A stretch of DNA of 64,000 nt from an uncultured Lentibacter sp. (GCF_937123735.1 NZ_CAKZKL010000027.1:1-64000); one strand, 5' to 3'. Numbered from the stretch's first letter, positions 1 to 9,209 are shown. Notes: a model not told the origin generated them from the sequence alone. Made by a program: numbers and translations.

Positions 1-1304
1 TTGCGGATCTGATCGATGTAGACCGCATCGGCCTTGCGCAGGATTTCCAGCTTCTCGCGGGTGATCTCGCCGGGGCAGCGGATGGCGAGGCCGGGGCCGG
101 GGAAGGGGTGACGGCCAATGAAGCTGTCGGGCAGGCCCAGCTCGCGGCCCAGCTCGCGCACTTCGTCCTTAAAGAGGCCCCGCAGCGGCTCCACAAGTTT
201 GAGGCCCATTTTTTCGGGCAAGCCGCCGACATTGTGGTGAGATTTTATGGTGACCGAGGGGCCGCCGGAGAAACTCACGCTCTCGATCACATCCGGATAG
301 AGCGTGCCTTGGGCCAGGAACTCGGCACCTTCGATGGTATCGGCATATTTCTGGAACACGTCGATGAAGAGGCGGCCGATGATCTTGCGCTTGGTTTCAG
401 GGTCAGAGACCCCTTCAAGCTCGCCCAAAAAGAGCTCGGATTCATTGGCGTGGATGAGGTTGAGGTTGTAGTTGTCACGGAACATGGTGGTGACTTCTTC
501 AGCCTCATTCAACCGCAGCAGCCCGTGATCAACAAACACGCAGGTGAGCTGCTCGCCGATGGCTTCGTGCAGCAAGAGGCCGGTCACCGAACTGTCCACA
601 CCGCCCGAAAGTGCGCAGATCACTTTCTTGTCGCCCACTTGCTCGCGGATGAGGCGGATCATCTCTTCGCGGTAGGCGCCCATGGTCCAGTCACCCGTAA
701 AGCCTGCCAGTTTCACGAAGTTTTCATACAGCGCCTTGCCATTTGGGGTGTGGTGCACCTCGGGGTGGAACTGCACCGCATAGAACTGGCGTGCCAGATC
801 TGCGGTGATCGCAAAGGGCGCGCCGGGCGATGTGCCGAACACTTCAAACCCGGGGGCAATTTCGCTGACATGATCGCCGTGGCTCATCCAGACCTGCTCA
901 CGCCCCTCGTGGCTTAGGAACCAGCCGTCAAGAAAGGCCGGGCGCGCCGCCTTGGGCGCAACAAAGGCGCGGCCAAACTCGGCTTTGGCGTGCTCGCCCG
1001 CTTCCACCTTGCCACCCAGATCATGCATCATGACCTGCTGGCCGTAACAAATTCCGAGGATCGGAACCCCGAGCCGGTAGACGCTTTCCGGCGGTCGTGG
1101 AGACCCTTCGCGCATGACAGAGTCAGGCCCGCCTGAAAAGATGATGGCTTTTGGCGCAAGCTCCGCCAGCAGCGCATCGCTCACCTTTTGGTAGGGATGG
1201 ATTTCGCAATAAACGTTCAGCTCGCGCAAACGCCGCGCAATAAGCTGCGTGACCTGGCTGCCAAAGTCGATGATCAGGAGGGTTTCATGCGTGATATTTT
1301 TCAT
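1..1304 (-). CDS. guaA: GMP synthase (glutamine-hydrolysing), 3' end cut by window
   Basis: Converts XMP to GMP with ATP and glutamine, the last step of guanine nucleotide synthesis. The visible 434 residues start [10 protein letters not shown]. The class I glutamine amidotransferase domain has the nucleophile Cys86 in GICYGQQ and the His180/Glu182 pair in FHPEV. It is followed by the ATP pyrophosphatase P-loop SGGVDSS at about 233-239 and the start of the dimerisation domain. About 85 C-terminal residues expected for the family lie beyond base 1. The start at 1304 gives the usual N-terminus. It is transcribed divergently from the MttB-like gene across about 220 bp. Confidence 0.97.
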   Translation of the reverse strand, partial: MKNITHETLLIIDFGSQVTQLIARRLRELNVYCEIHPYQKVSDALLAELAPKAIIFSGGPDSVMREGSPRPPESVYRLGVPILGICYGQQVMMHDLGGKVEAGEHAKAEFGRAFVAPKAARPAFLDGWFLSHEGREQVWMSHGDHVSEIAPGFEVFGTSPGAPFAITADLARQFYAVQFHPEVHHTPNGKALYENFVKLAGFTGDWTMGAYREEMIRLIREQVGDKKVICALSGGVDSSVTGLLLHEAIGEQLTCVFVDHGLLRLNEAEEVTTMFRDNYNLNLIHANESELFLGELEGVSDPETKRKIIGRLFIDVFQKYADTIEGAEFLAQGTLYPDVIESVSFSGGPSVTIKSHHNVGGLPEKMGLKLVEPLRGLFKDEVRELGRELGLPDSFIGRHPFPGPGLAIRCPGEITREKLEILRKADAVYIDQIR

Positions 1305-1522
1305 GGTCTGGCTCTAGGGCAGCTTGCGGTGAAGGTCAATTCCCCCAAGGGAACGGGGCGCTGTTTTTCAAGCACGCGCGGGCAAGCCAGTGGCGGGGGC
1401 GGGTTTGCTTGTGGGCAATGTCGCTTTTCCCTGCCAAGGGGCGCAAAAGCGCCGCGCGGCGCGCGGGCTGCGGGCTATGAAGAGGCAGATTTTCCGAATG
1501 TCCCAGAATCGAGGATAGACTC

Positions 1523-3070
1523 ATGACCGAGGCAGCAACAAAAAGACGTGGCCGTTCAGCCGGGGGCGGGGCCGCTCGGCGCGCCGAGCGCAGCGCCGTT
1601 TCCTTTGAGACAGCGAAATATATCGAGCGCAACATCCCGAATTTTGAGGTGCTCAACGAAGAAGCACTGGCCGTGATCGAGGCCAATGCCGAGACGATCC
1701 TTGAAGAGGTGGGGGTGAACTTTGTCGACAACCCGGCCGCGCTGGAGCGCTGGCGCGCGGCGGGCGCGGATGTTCAGGGCGAGCGTGTGCGCCTGCCCAA
1801 AGGGCTGGCGCGCGAGCTGATCAAGACCGCCCCGAGCGAATACACCCAACACGCGCGCAACCCGGAGCGCAATGTGGTGATCGGCGGGCGCAACCTTGTG
1901 CTTGCGCCGGTCTATGGCCCGCCCTTCGTGCGCGACGCAGCCGGCGGGCGGCGCTATGCCACGATGGATGATTTCAAGAAATTCGTGAAGCTTGGCTATA
2001 TGTCAAAATGGCTGCATCACTCTGGCGGGACAGTGTGCGAGCCCACCGATGTGCCGGTCAACAAGCGCCATCTGGACATGTTGCTGGCGCATATGCAGCT
2101 TTCGGACAAGCCGTTTATGGGCTCTGTGACCGAGCCGAGCCGTGCGCAGGACAGTGTGGACATGTGTGGTATTCTCTTTGGCAAGGAGTTTGTTCAGGAA
2201 AACACGGTGATGACCTCGCTGGTCAACATCAACTCGCCGATGACCTTTGATGATGTGATGATGGGGGCGCTTGAGGTTTATGCGGCCAACAACCAGGCCT
2301 GCATCATTTCGCCCTTTATCGTGGGCGGGGCGATGGCGCCGGTGTCGGTTGCCGGCACGCTCACCCAGGTTTTGGCCGAGGTTCTGGCGGGTGTGGCCTA
2401 TAGCCAGCTCTGCAAGAAAGGCGCACCGGTGATTTTCGGAGCCTTCGTAAGCTCGATTGACATGAACTCCGGCGCGCCGACCTTTGGCACGCCCGAAGCG
2501 AGCCTTGTGACCTATGGGGCGGGCCAATTGGCACGCCGGCTCGGCTTGCCGTTCCGCTCGGCGGGGTCTTTCTGCGGCTCCAAGCTCCCGGACGCGCAGG
2601 CGGCCTATGAAACCGCGAATTCGCTCAACATGGGGCTGCTCTCCGGGGTGAACTTCATGCTGCATTCCTGTGGCTGGCTTGAGGGCGGTCTGGTGGCAGA
2701 TTTTGAGAAATTCGTCATGGATGCCGATCAGCTGGGCACGTTGCACCAGATGGCCAAGGGCATTGACGTGGGCGCGGATGCTCAGGCGATGGATGCGATC
2801 CGCGAAGTCGGGCCGGGCGGGCATTATCTGGGCTGCGCCCATACGCAGGCCAATTTCAAGACAGCGTTCTGGAAATCTGATTTGTTTGATTACAAACCCT
2901 TTGAAACCTGGGAAGACGAAGGCGCGCGCGACACCCGCCAGCTGGCAAGCGGGCGCGTTGAAAAGCTCCTGGCGCAATACCAGCAGCCAGCCTTGGACCC
3001 GGCCGTCAACGAGGCGCTTGAGGCCTATGTGGCAGAGAAGAAAGCCGCCATGCCGGACGCCTTCATCTAG
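1523..3070 (+). CDS. Trimethylamine methyltransferase (MttB) family protein, non-pyrrolysine type
   Basis: A 515-residue protein of the MttB/COG5598 superfamily. These enzymes move a methyl group from a methylamine or quaternary amine such as glycine betaine to a corrinoid protein. The archaeal enzyme carries pyrrolysine at an in-frame amber codon. Here the frame is open throughout and the only TAG is the terminal stop, so this belongs to the Pyl-less group whose substrates are mostly unassigned. The length is near that of the family and there is no signal peptide. GAGGA lies a few bases before the ATG. No corrinoid protein or methyltransferase partner is adjacent, so the substrate cannot be told from context. 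A strong terminator follows directly. Confidence 0.88.
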   Translation: MTEAATKRRGRSAGGGAARRAERSAVSFETAKYIERNIPNFEVLNEEALAVIEANAETILEEVGVNFVDNPAALERWRAAGADVQGERVRLPKGLARELIKTAPSEYTQHARNPERNVVIGGRNLVLAPVYGPPFVRDAAGGRRYATMDDFKKFVKLGYMSKWLHHSGGTVCEPTDVPVNKRHLDMLLAHMQLSDKPFMGSVTEPSRAQDSVDMCGILFGKEFVQENTVMTSLVNINSPMTFDDVMMGALEVYAANNQACIISPFIVGGAMAPVSVAGTLTQVLAEVLAGVAYSQLCKKGAPVIFGAFVSSIDMNSGAPTFGTPEASLVTYGAGQLARRLGLPFRSAGSFCGSKLPDAQAAYETANSLNMGLLSGVNFMLHSCGWLEGGLVADFEKFVMDADQLGTLHQMAKGIDVGADAQAMDAIREVGPGGHYLGCAHTQANFKTAFWKSDLFDYKPFETWEDEGARDTRQLASGRVEKLLAQYQQPALDPAVNEALEAYVAEKKAAMPDAFI

Positions 3071-3444
3071 GCTTTTTCACAGGCAAGAGACAGACAGGCC
3101 CCGATAGATTTCGGGGCCTGTTTTTTTGGGGGGGTCCCCAACGGTGCGTCGGATGTGGCTTCACGCAAGCCCTGGGCTTCGGCAAGCGTGGCGATGAGCA
3201 CAGCCACATGGCGCGTGTAGCTGTAGCCTGCCACTTTCAGGCGGCGCGCCTCGTTGAGTTTGGCTTCCATGTCCAGCAGCTCCTCCAGCATCGGCAAGCA
3301 AGGGCGCAACCGGGGGTTGGGTATGTGCCCCACCACCTGTGGCAAATGGGCTTTTCGGCTGTAATGGCCAAGGCCGGAACAGGCCGCCTGAAGCAGCAAC
3401 CGGGGGCGGCGCAGGGCCTGATAGCGCGAAAGCGGATCTTGCAT
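3067..3444 (-). CDS. DUF6477 family protein
   Basis: About 125 residues starting MQDPLSRYQALRRPRLLL, which I recognise as the N-terminus of a small Rhodobacteraceae family of unknown function (DUF6477). It is rich in Arg and Leu, with predicted helices (LPMLEELLDMEAKLNEARR) and no signal peptide or membrane segment. A longer reading frame upstream is possible, but the conserved N-terminus supports the Met at 3444. Its stop overlaps the stop of the convergent MttB-like gene by a few bases, so the last 20 or so codons run through the opposite gene's terminator stem. The C-terminus may therefore be a poorly conserved extension. No function can be assigned. Confidence 0.72.
   Translation of the reverse strand: MQDPLSRYQALRRPRLLLQAACSGLGHYSRKAHLPQVVGHIPNPRLRPCLPMLEELLDMEAKLNEARRLKVAGYSYTRHVAVLIATLAEAQGLREATSDAPLGTPPKKQAPKSIGACLSLACEKA
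3095..3127 (+). terminator. Intrinsic terminator of the MttB-like gene
   Basis: A perfect 10-bp stem (CAGGCCCCGA / TCGGGGCCTG) with a 6-nt loop, followed by seven T residues. It lies 25 bases after the stop of the MttB-like gene and inside the 3' coding end of the convergent DUF6477 gene. Confidence 0.92.
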
Positions 3445-3554
3445 GGGATACCTCACAACAAAGACAACTGGGTGTGAGAGCACGCTAATCAACTTTAACG
3501 GGTGTTGCGTGTTTTGGAATATCGCCGTGCGCAGGGTTTAGCATTGTTTAGAAT

Positions 3555-3658
3555 TTATCAACAAGTGTTGCCAAAGTGTAAAAATTAACGAATGCGTAAC
3601 CACACAAGTTTAGGTTGTGTAGGGTCTGTGGACAAAGTTGTGAGCAACCTGTGAGTAA
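3555..3658. promoter_or_regulatory. DnaA-box-like repeat cluster upstream of the DUF6456 gene
   Basis: Within the AT-richer 228-bp divergent spacer, TTATCAACA (3555-3563) has one mismatch to the DnaA box TTATCCACA. Three tandem repeats follow, TGTGGACAA (3627), TGTGAGCAA (3639) and TGTGAGTAA (3650), spaced 12 and 11 bp. The first is one mismatch from an inverted DnaA box; the others have three and two mismatches. The last repeat ends 14 bp before the DUF6456 start codon. It could be a DnaA-responsive site or the operator of another helical-phased regulator. Confidence 0.4.
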
Positions 3659-3672
3659 CAAGAGGGATCATT

Positions 3673-4782
3673 ATGACCGTTTACCGCCTTGAGTTGGCTG
3701 ACGAGGAGCGCTTTGGCGCCGCTCCGGGCCGCTGGCCAGCCTGGGTTCCCAGCTCGGCTCTGGCCTATCTGGCCCATACCGAGCTCGGGGTTTCGGTGCG
3801 TGCGCTCAGCCGCTTGAGCCAATGCCACCCCTCGACAATTTCCCGACAGATCAGCCGTTGGGAGAAGCTGCGCGATGACAGTCTGATTGATGAAGCCTTC
3901 ACACATCTGCGCCCCAAATCTCAGACGCCAAAGCTGCGCATCAGCCAAGAGGATTCTGCTTTGAAAACTGTTATGACCCCTGAAAGTTCCTGTCTGCCCG
4001 ACGATCAGACCTTTTTGGCCCAAGCGCGCCGGATCCTGCGCCGGATGTCGGAGCCGGGGGCTGTGTTGGCGCTTGCGACGGATATGGAAAAAGGCGTTGT
4101 TGTGCGGGAGACCGAAGCTGGCACAACCCTGCGCACTGCGGTTGTCGAGCGCGCTTTGGCACAGGCTCTGGCCATGAAGGACTGGATCGCTTGCGCCAAG
4201 GAGGGCCGGATCTTGCGTTACCGGATCACCACGGCGGGGCGCAGCGCGCTTGGCGAGATCCTGGCAGATGCGGAGAACCGCGCCAATGGCTTTGCCGAGG
4301 CAGGTGCGGGCTTTGATCTGGGCCGCGCGCATGAACGCCGGCAGCTGCGCGCGCGGCCGGGTGAAACACCGCTGATGATCCTTGCGCGGCGCCGGGAAAA
4401 GGACGGAAGCCGTTTTTTGAGCCCGCAACAGGTGCACGCCGCAGAACGGCTGCGCGAGGATTACGAGCTGGCACAGATGGTGGAGGGGGCCAGCTATGAT
4501 TGGGAGGCGGTGATCGTGGCGGAACCCTGCACGGCACGGCGCAGCGCTGCGCCGCTGAGTGCGGAGGCCGCAGCCGACCGTGTGGCGGCGGCGCTGATTG
4601 CGCTTGGCCCGGGGCTGGGGCATGTGGCGCTGCGCTGTTGTTGCCAGCTGGAGGGCGTGGAATCAGCCGAACGCGGATTGGGCTGGTCGGCGCGCTCGGG
4701 CAAGATTGTGCTCAGGATCGCCCTTCAGCAATTGGCGCGCCACTATGAAAGCCTTGGGGCGCGCAATGCGATGATTGGCTAA
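3673..4782 (+). CDS. Helix-turn-helix protein with C-terminal DUF6456 domain
   Basis: A 369-residue cytoplasmic protein. Residues of about 25-65 look like a helix-turn-helix (VRALSRLSQCHPSTISRQIS). The middle contains a winged-helix-like stretch (RILRYRITTAGRSALGEIL). The C-terminal 130 residues, with LRCCCQLEGVESAERGLGW, match the DUF6456 family I know from Rhodobacteraceae. It is probably a DNA-binding regulator, but no target is known to me. AGAGGGA precedes the ATG. The promoter spacer carries three tandem TGTGnnnAA repeats. It is transcribed away from the DUF6477 gene, another lineage-specific protein. Confidence 0.8.
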   Translation: MTVYRLELADEERFGAAPGRWPAWVPSSALAYLAHTELGVSVRALSRLSQCHPSTISRQISRWEKLRDDSLIDEAFTHLRPKSQTPKLRISQEDSALKTVMTPESSCLPDDQTFLAQARRILRRMSEPGAVLALATDMEKGVVVRETEAGTTLRTAVVERALAQALAMKDWIACAKEGRILRYRITTAGRSALGEILADAENRANGFAEAGAGFDLGRAHERRQLRARPGETPLMILARRREKDGSRFLSPQQVHAAERLREDYELAQMVEGASYDWEAVIVAEPCTARRSAAPLSAEAAADRVAAALIALGPGLGHVALRCCCQLEGVESAERGLGWSARSGKIVLRIALQQLARHYESLGARNAMIG

Positions 4783-4869
4783 ACGGGGCTGGCGCTTGTT
4801 GCGTGACAGCCCCGCCGGATTTGGCTATGGGTAGGGCAACCGTAAGGAACTGCCTGTAAGGAACACCCC

Positions 4870-5823
4870 ATGCGTGACCTGAAGATGCCCGACCAGCGCC
4901 ACCCCGAAAAGGCGCGCAAGCCCGACAATGCCCAGCCGCGCAAGCCCAGCTGGATCAGGGTGAAGGCGCCGCAGGGCGATGGCTACAAGAAAACCCACGA
5001 GATCATGCGCGAGCACAAGCTCACCACGGTTTGCGAGGAGGCGGCCTGCCCCAATGCGGGGGAGTGCTGGAGCCAGGGCCATGCAACCATGATGATCATG
5101 GGCGAGGTTTGCACGCGGGCCTGTTCGTTTTGCAATATCGCCACGGGCAAGCCGCCGGAAGACCTTGATCCGTTCGAGCCCGGGCGTGTGGCCAATGCTG
5201 TTGAAAAGCTGGGGTTGAACCATGTTGTCATCACCTCGGTGGACCGGGACGATGTGGAAGATGGTGGGGCAGAGCATTTTGCCCAGACCATTCGCGCCAT
5301 TCGCCACCGTGCGCCTGAAACAACCATCGAAATTCTCACGCCAGATTTTTTACGCTGTGACCCCAAGGTGTTGGAGGTTGTTGTCGCGGCAAAACCCGAT
5401 GTGTTCAACCACAATTTGGAGACGGTTCCGGGGCTCTACCCCGAGGTGCGCGCCGGGGCGCGGTATTTTCATTCGCTGCGGCTGTTGCAACGGGTCAAGG
5501 AGCTTGATCCTTCCATTTTCACCAAGTCAGGTATCATGGTGGGCCTGGGAGAGGACAAACAGGCCGTGATGCAGGTGATGGATGACATGCGCGCGGCGGA
5601 TGTCGATTTCCTGACGATCGGTCAATATCTGCAACCGACGCCCAAGCACCATGTGTTGGACCGCTTCGTGCATCCTGACGAGTTCAAGGCCTATGAAGCA
5701 GCCGCCTATGGCAAGGGCTTTCTCATGGTGTCGGCCACGCCTTTGACCCGTTCCAGCTATCATGCGGGCGATGATTTTGCGCGCCTCAAGGCTGCGCGCG
5801 AGAAGAAACTCGCTCAGAGATAA
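4870..5823 (+). CDS. lipA: Lipoyl synthase
   Basis: Radical-SAM enzyme that inserts two sulfurs into protein-bound octanoyl groups to make lipoyl cofactor for 2-oxoacid dehydrogenases and the glycine cleavage system. It is 317 residues, the usual length. The auxiliary cluster cysteines are C55, C60 and C66 (CX4CX5C), and the radical-SAM cluster cysteines are C81, C85 and C88 (CX3CX2C). GTAAGGAAC lies before the start. In many relatives the coq10/ratA gene follows directly. Here the reverse-strand cytochrome and hpt genes lie between them. Confidence 0.97.
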   Translation: MRDLKMPDQRHPEKARKPDNAQPRKPSWIRVKAPQGDGYKKTHEIMREHKLTTVCEEAACPNAGECWSQGHATMMIMGEVCTRACSFCNIATGKPPEDLDPFEPGRVANAVEKLGLNHVVITSVDRDDVEDGGAEHFAQTIRAIRHRAPETTIEILTPDFLRCDPKVLEVVVAAKPDVFNHNLETVPGLYPEVRAGARYFHSLRLLQRVKELDPSIFTKSGIMVGLGEDKQAVMQVMDDMRAADVDFLTIGQYLQPTPKHHVLDRFVHPDEFKAYEAAAYGKGFLMVSATPLTRSSYHAGDDFARLKAAREKKLAQR

Positions 5824-5855
5824 GAGTTGACGCCCCGGGGCCGATCCGAGCGCGC

Positions 5856-6755
5856 TCACCGCGGGCGTGCGGCCAGATCGAGCAGGTAAGCCGCGATGGC
5901 GGCGCGCTCGCTCTCGGGAAGTTTGGAAAGCGAGGCGATCACCGCAGCCATATGTCCGCCGGCGCTGTCAAAATCGGGTGTGAAACCGGTTTTCAGGTAA
6001 TATGTCAAATCACGTTCGCCCCACTCCAGCGCATCAATGGGCGGAATGCGCCCGCGCCCGGTGGGGTTGGCCGCGCCGCTAAGCCAGGCAGAGGTTTGCA
6101 AGCCTCCCAACAGGTTGCGCGGCGTGTGACAGGCACCGCAATGTCCAAGTGCCTCGACCAGATAGCGCCCGCGCGCGAGGGTGTGCGCGTTTTCTGTGTC
6201 CAGCGGTGTCACCCAGGCTTGCTGGGCAAAAAGCTGTTTCCAAAGCCCCAATCCACGTCTGAGGGTAAAGGGAAAGGCCAGATCATGGGGCTCTGAGGGG
6301 CTGTCAGAGGCCGGCAATGTCATCAAGTAACTGTGCAGATCGGCAATATCCTGAAGCCCGCCCTCCCAGAGCGCCATGCGCCCATAAGAACTATACGGAA
6401 AGGCAGGGTAATAATGTTGCCCCGCCGGAGAGGTGCCGTAGATCATGGCATTGCCCAGATCGCGCACGGTCCAGCGGCCAATGCCATGGACCGGGTGCGC
6501 AGAGATATTGGGCGCGCGGAAAGTGCCGAAAGGGGAGGCAAAGCGCATTCCGCCTGCCAGCTCGGGGCTGTCACTTTGCGGGGCCATATGGCAAGATGCA
6601 CAGCCGGCGGCGTGAAACACCAATTCGCCGGCCTTCGGGTGTCCGGTGAACCCGTCAAAGGCATCGGGGGGAAGCGCCTTGGGCGCGCTCAATTGCCAGA
6701 GCGCCAGCGCACAGAGGGCCGCAAGCCCTGCAAGCGGGACTAAAACACGACGCAT
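5856..6755 (-). CDS. Membrane-anchored diheme cytochrome c
   Basis: A 299-residue exported protein. An N-terminal hydrophobic segment (about residues 4-22) serves as signal or anchor. Two class I haem c sites are visible, CASCH near residue 52 and CGACH near residue 208, each followed by a cytochrome c fold with Met candidates for the sixth ligand. It resembles the diheme cytochrome subunits that take electrons from periplasmic dehydrogenases, but no dehydrogenase gene is adjacent, so the partner is unknown. It is convergent with lipA (32 bp between stops). A single-gene transcript is likely. Confidence 0.9.
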   Translation of the reverse strand: MRRVLVPLAGLAALCALALWQLSAPKALPPDAFDGFTGHPKAGELVFHAAGCASCHMAPQSDSPELAGGMRFASPFGTFRAPNISAHPVHGIGRWTVRDLGNAMIYGTSPAGQHYYPAFPYSSYGRMALWEGGLQDIADLHSYLMTLPASDSPSEPHDLAFPFTLRRGLGLWKQLFAQQAWVTPLDTENAHTLARGRYLVEALGHCGACHTPRNLLGGLQTSAWLSGAANPTGRGRIPPIDALEWGERDLTYYLKTGFTPDFDSAGGHMAAVIASLSKLPESERAAIAAYLLDLAARPR

Positions 6756-6828
6756 AAGACACCCCGGGCTGTCACAAACATGGCCTCAGGATAGGCGCGC
6801 GCCTCAGTAAGTAAAGCGTTAAGCGTTT

Positions 6829-7386
6829 TCAGCTGGTTTGCGGCGCGTTTTCCAGAAAGCGCACGCAGCCTATGAAGGGCAGGTTGCGGTTGCGCTGTGC
6901 GAAATCGATTCCATAGCCGACCACAAATTCGTCGGGGATCTCAAACCCGATCCAATCGGCCTTTACGCCCGTTTCGCGCCGGGTGGGTTTGTCGAGCAGT
7001 GCGATGGTGCGCAGCTTGCGCGGTTTGCGGCTCTCCAGCAGGTGCAAGACATGCTCCAGCGTGTAGCCGGTGTCTACGATGTCTTCCACCACCAGCACAT
7101 CACGGCCCTCGATCTGGCCACGGATGTCTTTGAGAATCCGCACTTCGCGCGATGATTCCATGCCATCCCCATAGGAGGAGGCCTCCAGAAAATCGACTTC
7201 AACAGGCATGTCCAGATCGCGCACCAGATCGGCGATGAAGACAAAAGACCCGCGCAAGAGCCCCACAACCACGAGCTTGTCGGTGTCTTTAAACTCGGTT
7301 TTGATGGCCCGGCTGAGCTCTTCTATCCGCGCCGCAATGGCCTTGGCAGAGATCAACTCGTCGATAACATATGCACGCTCAGTCAT
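6829..7386 (-). CDS. hpt: Hypoxanthine phosphoribosyltransferase
   Basis: Purine salvage enzyme forming IMP or GMP from hypoxanthine or guanine and PRPP. The 185-residue product starting [11 protein letters not shown] has the PRPP-binding loop [11 protein letters not shown] and the flexible-loop Ser-Tyr region (EASSYGDG). The longer upstream frame would add about 26 residues with no family similarity, so the Met at 7386 is preferred. It is divergent from the Coq10-like gene with about 70 bp between starts. Confidence 0.94.
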   Translation of the reverse strand: MTERAYVIDELISAKAIAARIEELSRAIKTEFKDTDKLVVVGLLRGSFVFIADLVRDLDMPVEVDFLEASSYGDGMESSREVRILKDIRGQIEGRDVLVVEDIVDTGYTLEHVLHLLESRKPRKLRTIALLDKPTRRETGVKADWIGFEIPDEFVVGYGIDFAQRNRNLPFIGCVRFLENAPQTS

Positions 7387-7456
7387 GCTTCCCCCTTGAA
7401 TTCTGCGCGCCACCATACGAAATGGGGGGCCACTGTAAATGAGAATTCGCCGCAAT

Positions 7457-7903
7457 ATGCCCAAGCACGAAGAAACCCGCCTCTTGCCCTATCGGCCCGA
7501 GCAGATGTTTGCTCTTGTTGCCGATGTGGCGCGCTACCCTGAGTTTCTGCCCTGGTGTGCCGCTGCACGGGTGCGCACGCGCCGCCCGCTTGCCCAAGAC
7601 GGCGAGGAGATGCTGGCTGATCTGGTGATCGGATTTCAGGTGTTTCGCGAGCGGTTTGGCAGCCGGGTGCGCTTGTTGCCCGAAGCCGGACACATCGAGA
7701 CGGAGTATCTGGACGGCCCGTTCAAATATATGCGCTCGCACTGGTGGTTTGAGCCGGCCGAGGAGGGGTGCCGGGTACGGTTTGATGTGGATTTTGAGTT
7801 CAAGAACTTTCTGCTTCAAAAAGCCGGCGGCGTTTTCTTTTACGAGGCCATGCAGCGGATCGTGAAGGCCTTTGAGGCCCGTGCCAAGGCGCTTTACGGA
7901 TGA
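7457..7903 (+). CDS. Coq10/RatA family START-like lipid-binding protein
   Basis: A 148-residue START/SRPBCC-fold protein ([20 protein letters not shown], then YPEFLPWC). The family includes yeast Coq10, a ubiquinone-binding protein needed for respiration, and E. coli RatA. In alphaproteobacteria the gene usually sits near lipA, which favours a quinone-related role. The Met at 7457 fits the family N-terminus better than the one 18 bases upstream. The stop overlaps the start of the next gene (ATGA), so the two are probably translationally coupled. Confidence 0.9.
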   Translation: MPKHEETRLLPYRPEQMFALVADVARYPEFLPWCAAARVRTRRPLAQDGEEMLADLVIGFQVFRERFGSRVRLLPEAGHIETEYLDGPFKYMRSHWWFEPAEEGCRVRFDVDFEFKNFLLQKAGGVFFYEAMQRIVKAFEARAKALYG

Positions 7904-9177
7904 GTGCGCTTGAGACGCTCGGGCAGTTTTATGCGCAGGCGCGGCTGGCAGATGTGCCAGAGCCCGCGCTGGACATCATGCGGCTATGCTTTTTGGATTG
8001 GATGATTGTTGGGCGCGCGGCCAAGGCAGATCAGGTGGCGCAGGCCATGCTGCAATTCGCCCATCACCAGAGGACAGAGGGCCCATCAGCGCTGTTTTTC
8101 GGAGGCAGCGCAGATCCGCGCAGGGCCTCGTTGGTCAATGGCACAATCAGCCATGCACTCGATTATGACGACACGCATTTTGCCCATATCGGCCATGTGA
8201 GCACGGTTGTGATTCCTGCGGCACTCGCGCAGGGGCAGGCCAGCGGCGCCTCCCTTGAGCAGGTTTTGCGCGCCGCGCTCTTGGGGGCAGAGGCGGCAAC
8301 GCGGTTTGGTGTCTGGCTGGGGCGGGGGCATTATCAGATCGGGTATCATCAAACGGCGACGGCCGGAGCGATCGGAGCCGCTGTGGCTGCCGGGGCTGCG
8401 GCCAATCTTGCGGACATCCGGGGCAGCCTGAGCAATGTGGCGGGATTTGCTGCGGGGCTGAAAGCGCAGTTTGGCACGGCGATGAAACCTGTCAACGCGG
8501 GCATGGCTGCGGCCAATGGCGTGGAGGCGGTGCAGATGGCCATGGCGGGGTTGAGCGGCGCGTCAAACAGCCTTGAGGCCTTTGCGCAGATCCATCACGG
8601 GGAGCGAGACGATACAGCCTGGGACGCCCTTGGGCAGCGTTGGCTTTTTGAGGGGGTGACCCATAAGTTTTACCCCTGTTGTCACGGCACCCATGCCATG
8701 ATCGAGGCCCTACGCCAGACGCTCCCCGGGGGGCCTCGGCCCGAAAAAATAACGGTGCGCACCCATCCACGCTGGATGAGCGTGTGCAACAAGCCCGAGG
8801 TGGCAGATGCGTTGGAGGCAAAATTTTCCTATCGCGCGTTGGCGGCTCTTTTGGTGCAAAACGCGGGCGCGACGGTGGATGAGGCTGCCTTGCAAGCGTT
8901 GTTTCCGCTCAGCGCAGAGACCCGCGCGCTCATGGGGCGGGTTGAGGTTCTTGCGCAAGAGAGCCTTGGCGAAGAAGAAGCCCATGTCACGCTCAAGGCA
9001 GAGGGGCAGCACCGGGTGGCGACGCATGACTTGCGTGCGCCGTTAAGCTTTGAGGCACGGCTTGAAAAGCTCATGGCCAAGGGCGAGGGTGTTTTGGCGC
9101 CGGGCCAGACCACGCAGTATTGGGAGATATTGGCGCGCGCAGATCTCTCGGCCCTGAGCGCGGCCATACGCGCGTGA
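7900..9177 (+). CDS. MmgE/PrpD family protein
   Basis: A 425-residue protein of the 2-methylcitrate dehydratase superfamily, which also contains cis-aconitate decarboxylases and other lyases. The all-helical N-terminal domain has the typical stretch HALDYDDTH and later GYHQTATAGAIGAA. The C-terminal lid domain begins near HKFYPCCHGTHAMIEAL. No prpB, prpC or acnM is nearby, so a propionate role is not supported and the substrate is open. It overlaps the Coq10-like gene by 4 bases and is convergent with amtB. Confidence 0.88.
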   Translation: MSALETLGQFYAQARLADVPEPALDIMRLCFLDWMIVGRAAKADQVAQAMLQFAHHQRTEGPSALFFGGSADPRRASLVNGTISHALDYDDTHFAHIGHVSTVVIPAALAQGQASGASLEQVLRAALLGAEAATRFGVWLGRGHYQIGYHQTATAGAIGAAVAAGAAANLADIRGSLSNVAGFAAGLKAQFGTAMKPVNAGMAAANGVEAVQMAMAGLSGASNSLEAFAQIHHGERDDTAWDALGQRWLFEGVTHKFYPCCHGTHAMIEALRQTLPGGPRPEKITVRTHPRWMSVCNKPEVADALEAKFSYRALAALLVQNAGATVDEAALQALFPLSAETRALMGRVEVLAQESLGEEEAHVTLKAEGQHRVATHDLRAPLSFEARLEKLMAKGEGVLAPGQTTQYWEILARADLSALSAAIRA

Positions 9178-9178
9178 G

Positions 9179-9199
9179 GCGGGCGCTTTGTGCGCCCGC
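9179..9199. terminator. Hairpin between convergent prpD-like gene and amtB
   Basis: Perfect 8-bp GC stem (GCGGGCGC / GCGCCCGC) with a 5-nt loop directly after the MmgE/PrpD stop codon. Neither strand has a clear T tract, so it may only stabilise 3' ends or terminate weakly. Confidence 0.5.
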
Positions 9200-9209
9200 G
9201 CCCTGCCGG

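Noticed and set aside
1449..1462. 14-bp palindrome GCGCCGC/GCGGCGC before the MttB-like gene
   Set aside because: Made only of GC alternation, easily explained by high GC content.
2003..2977. Long reverse-strand frame of 324 residues
   Set aside because: It lies wholly inside the MttB-like gene, has a low-complexity composition and no family features; a shadow frame.
3068..3070. Terminal TAG of the MttB-like gene as pyrrolysine read-through
   Set aside because: The TAG is at the normal protein end, is followed by a terminator and the family members here are Pyl-free.
3555..3658. Full chromosomal origin of replication
   Set aside because: Only one or two good DnaA-box matches and no obvious DNA-unwinding element or origin-linked genes; kept only as a regulatory-site candidate.
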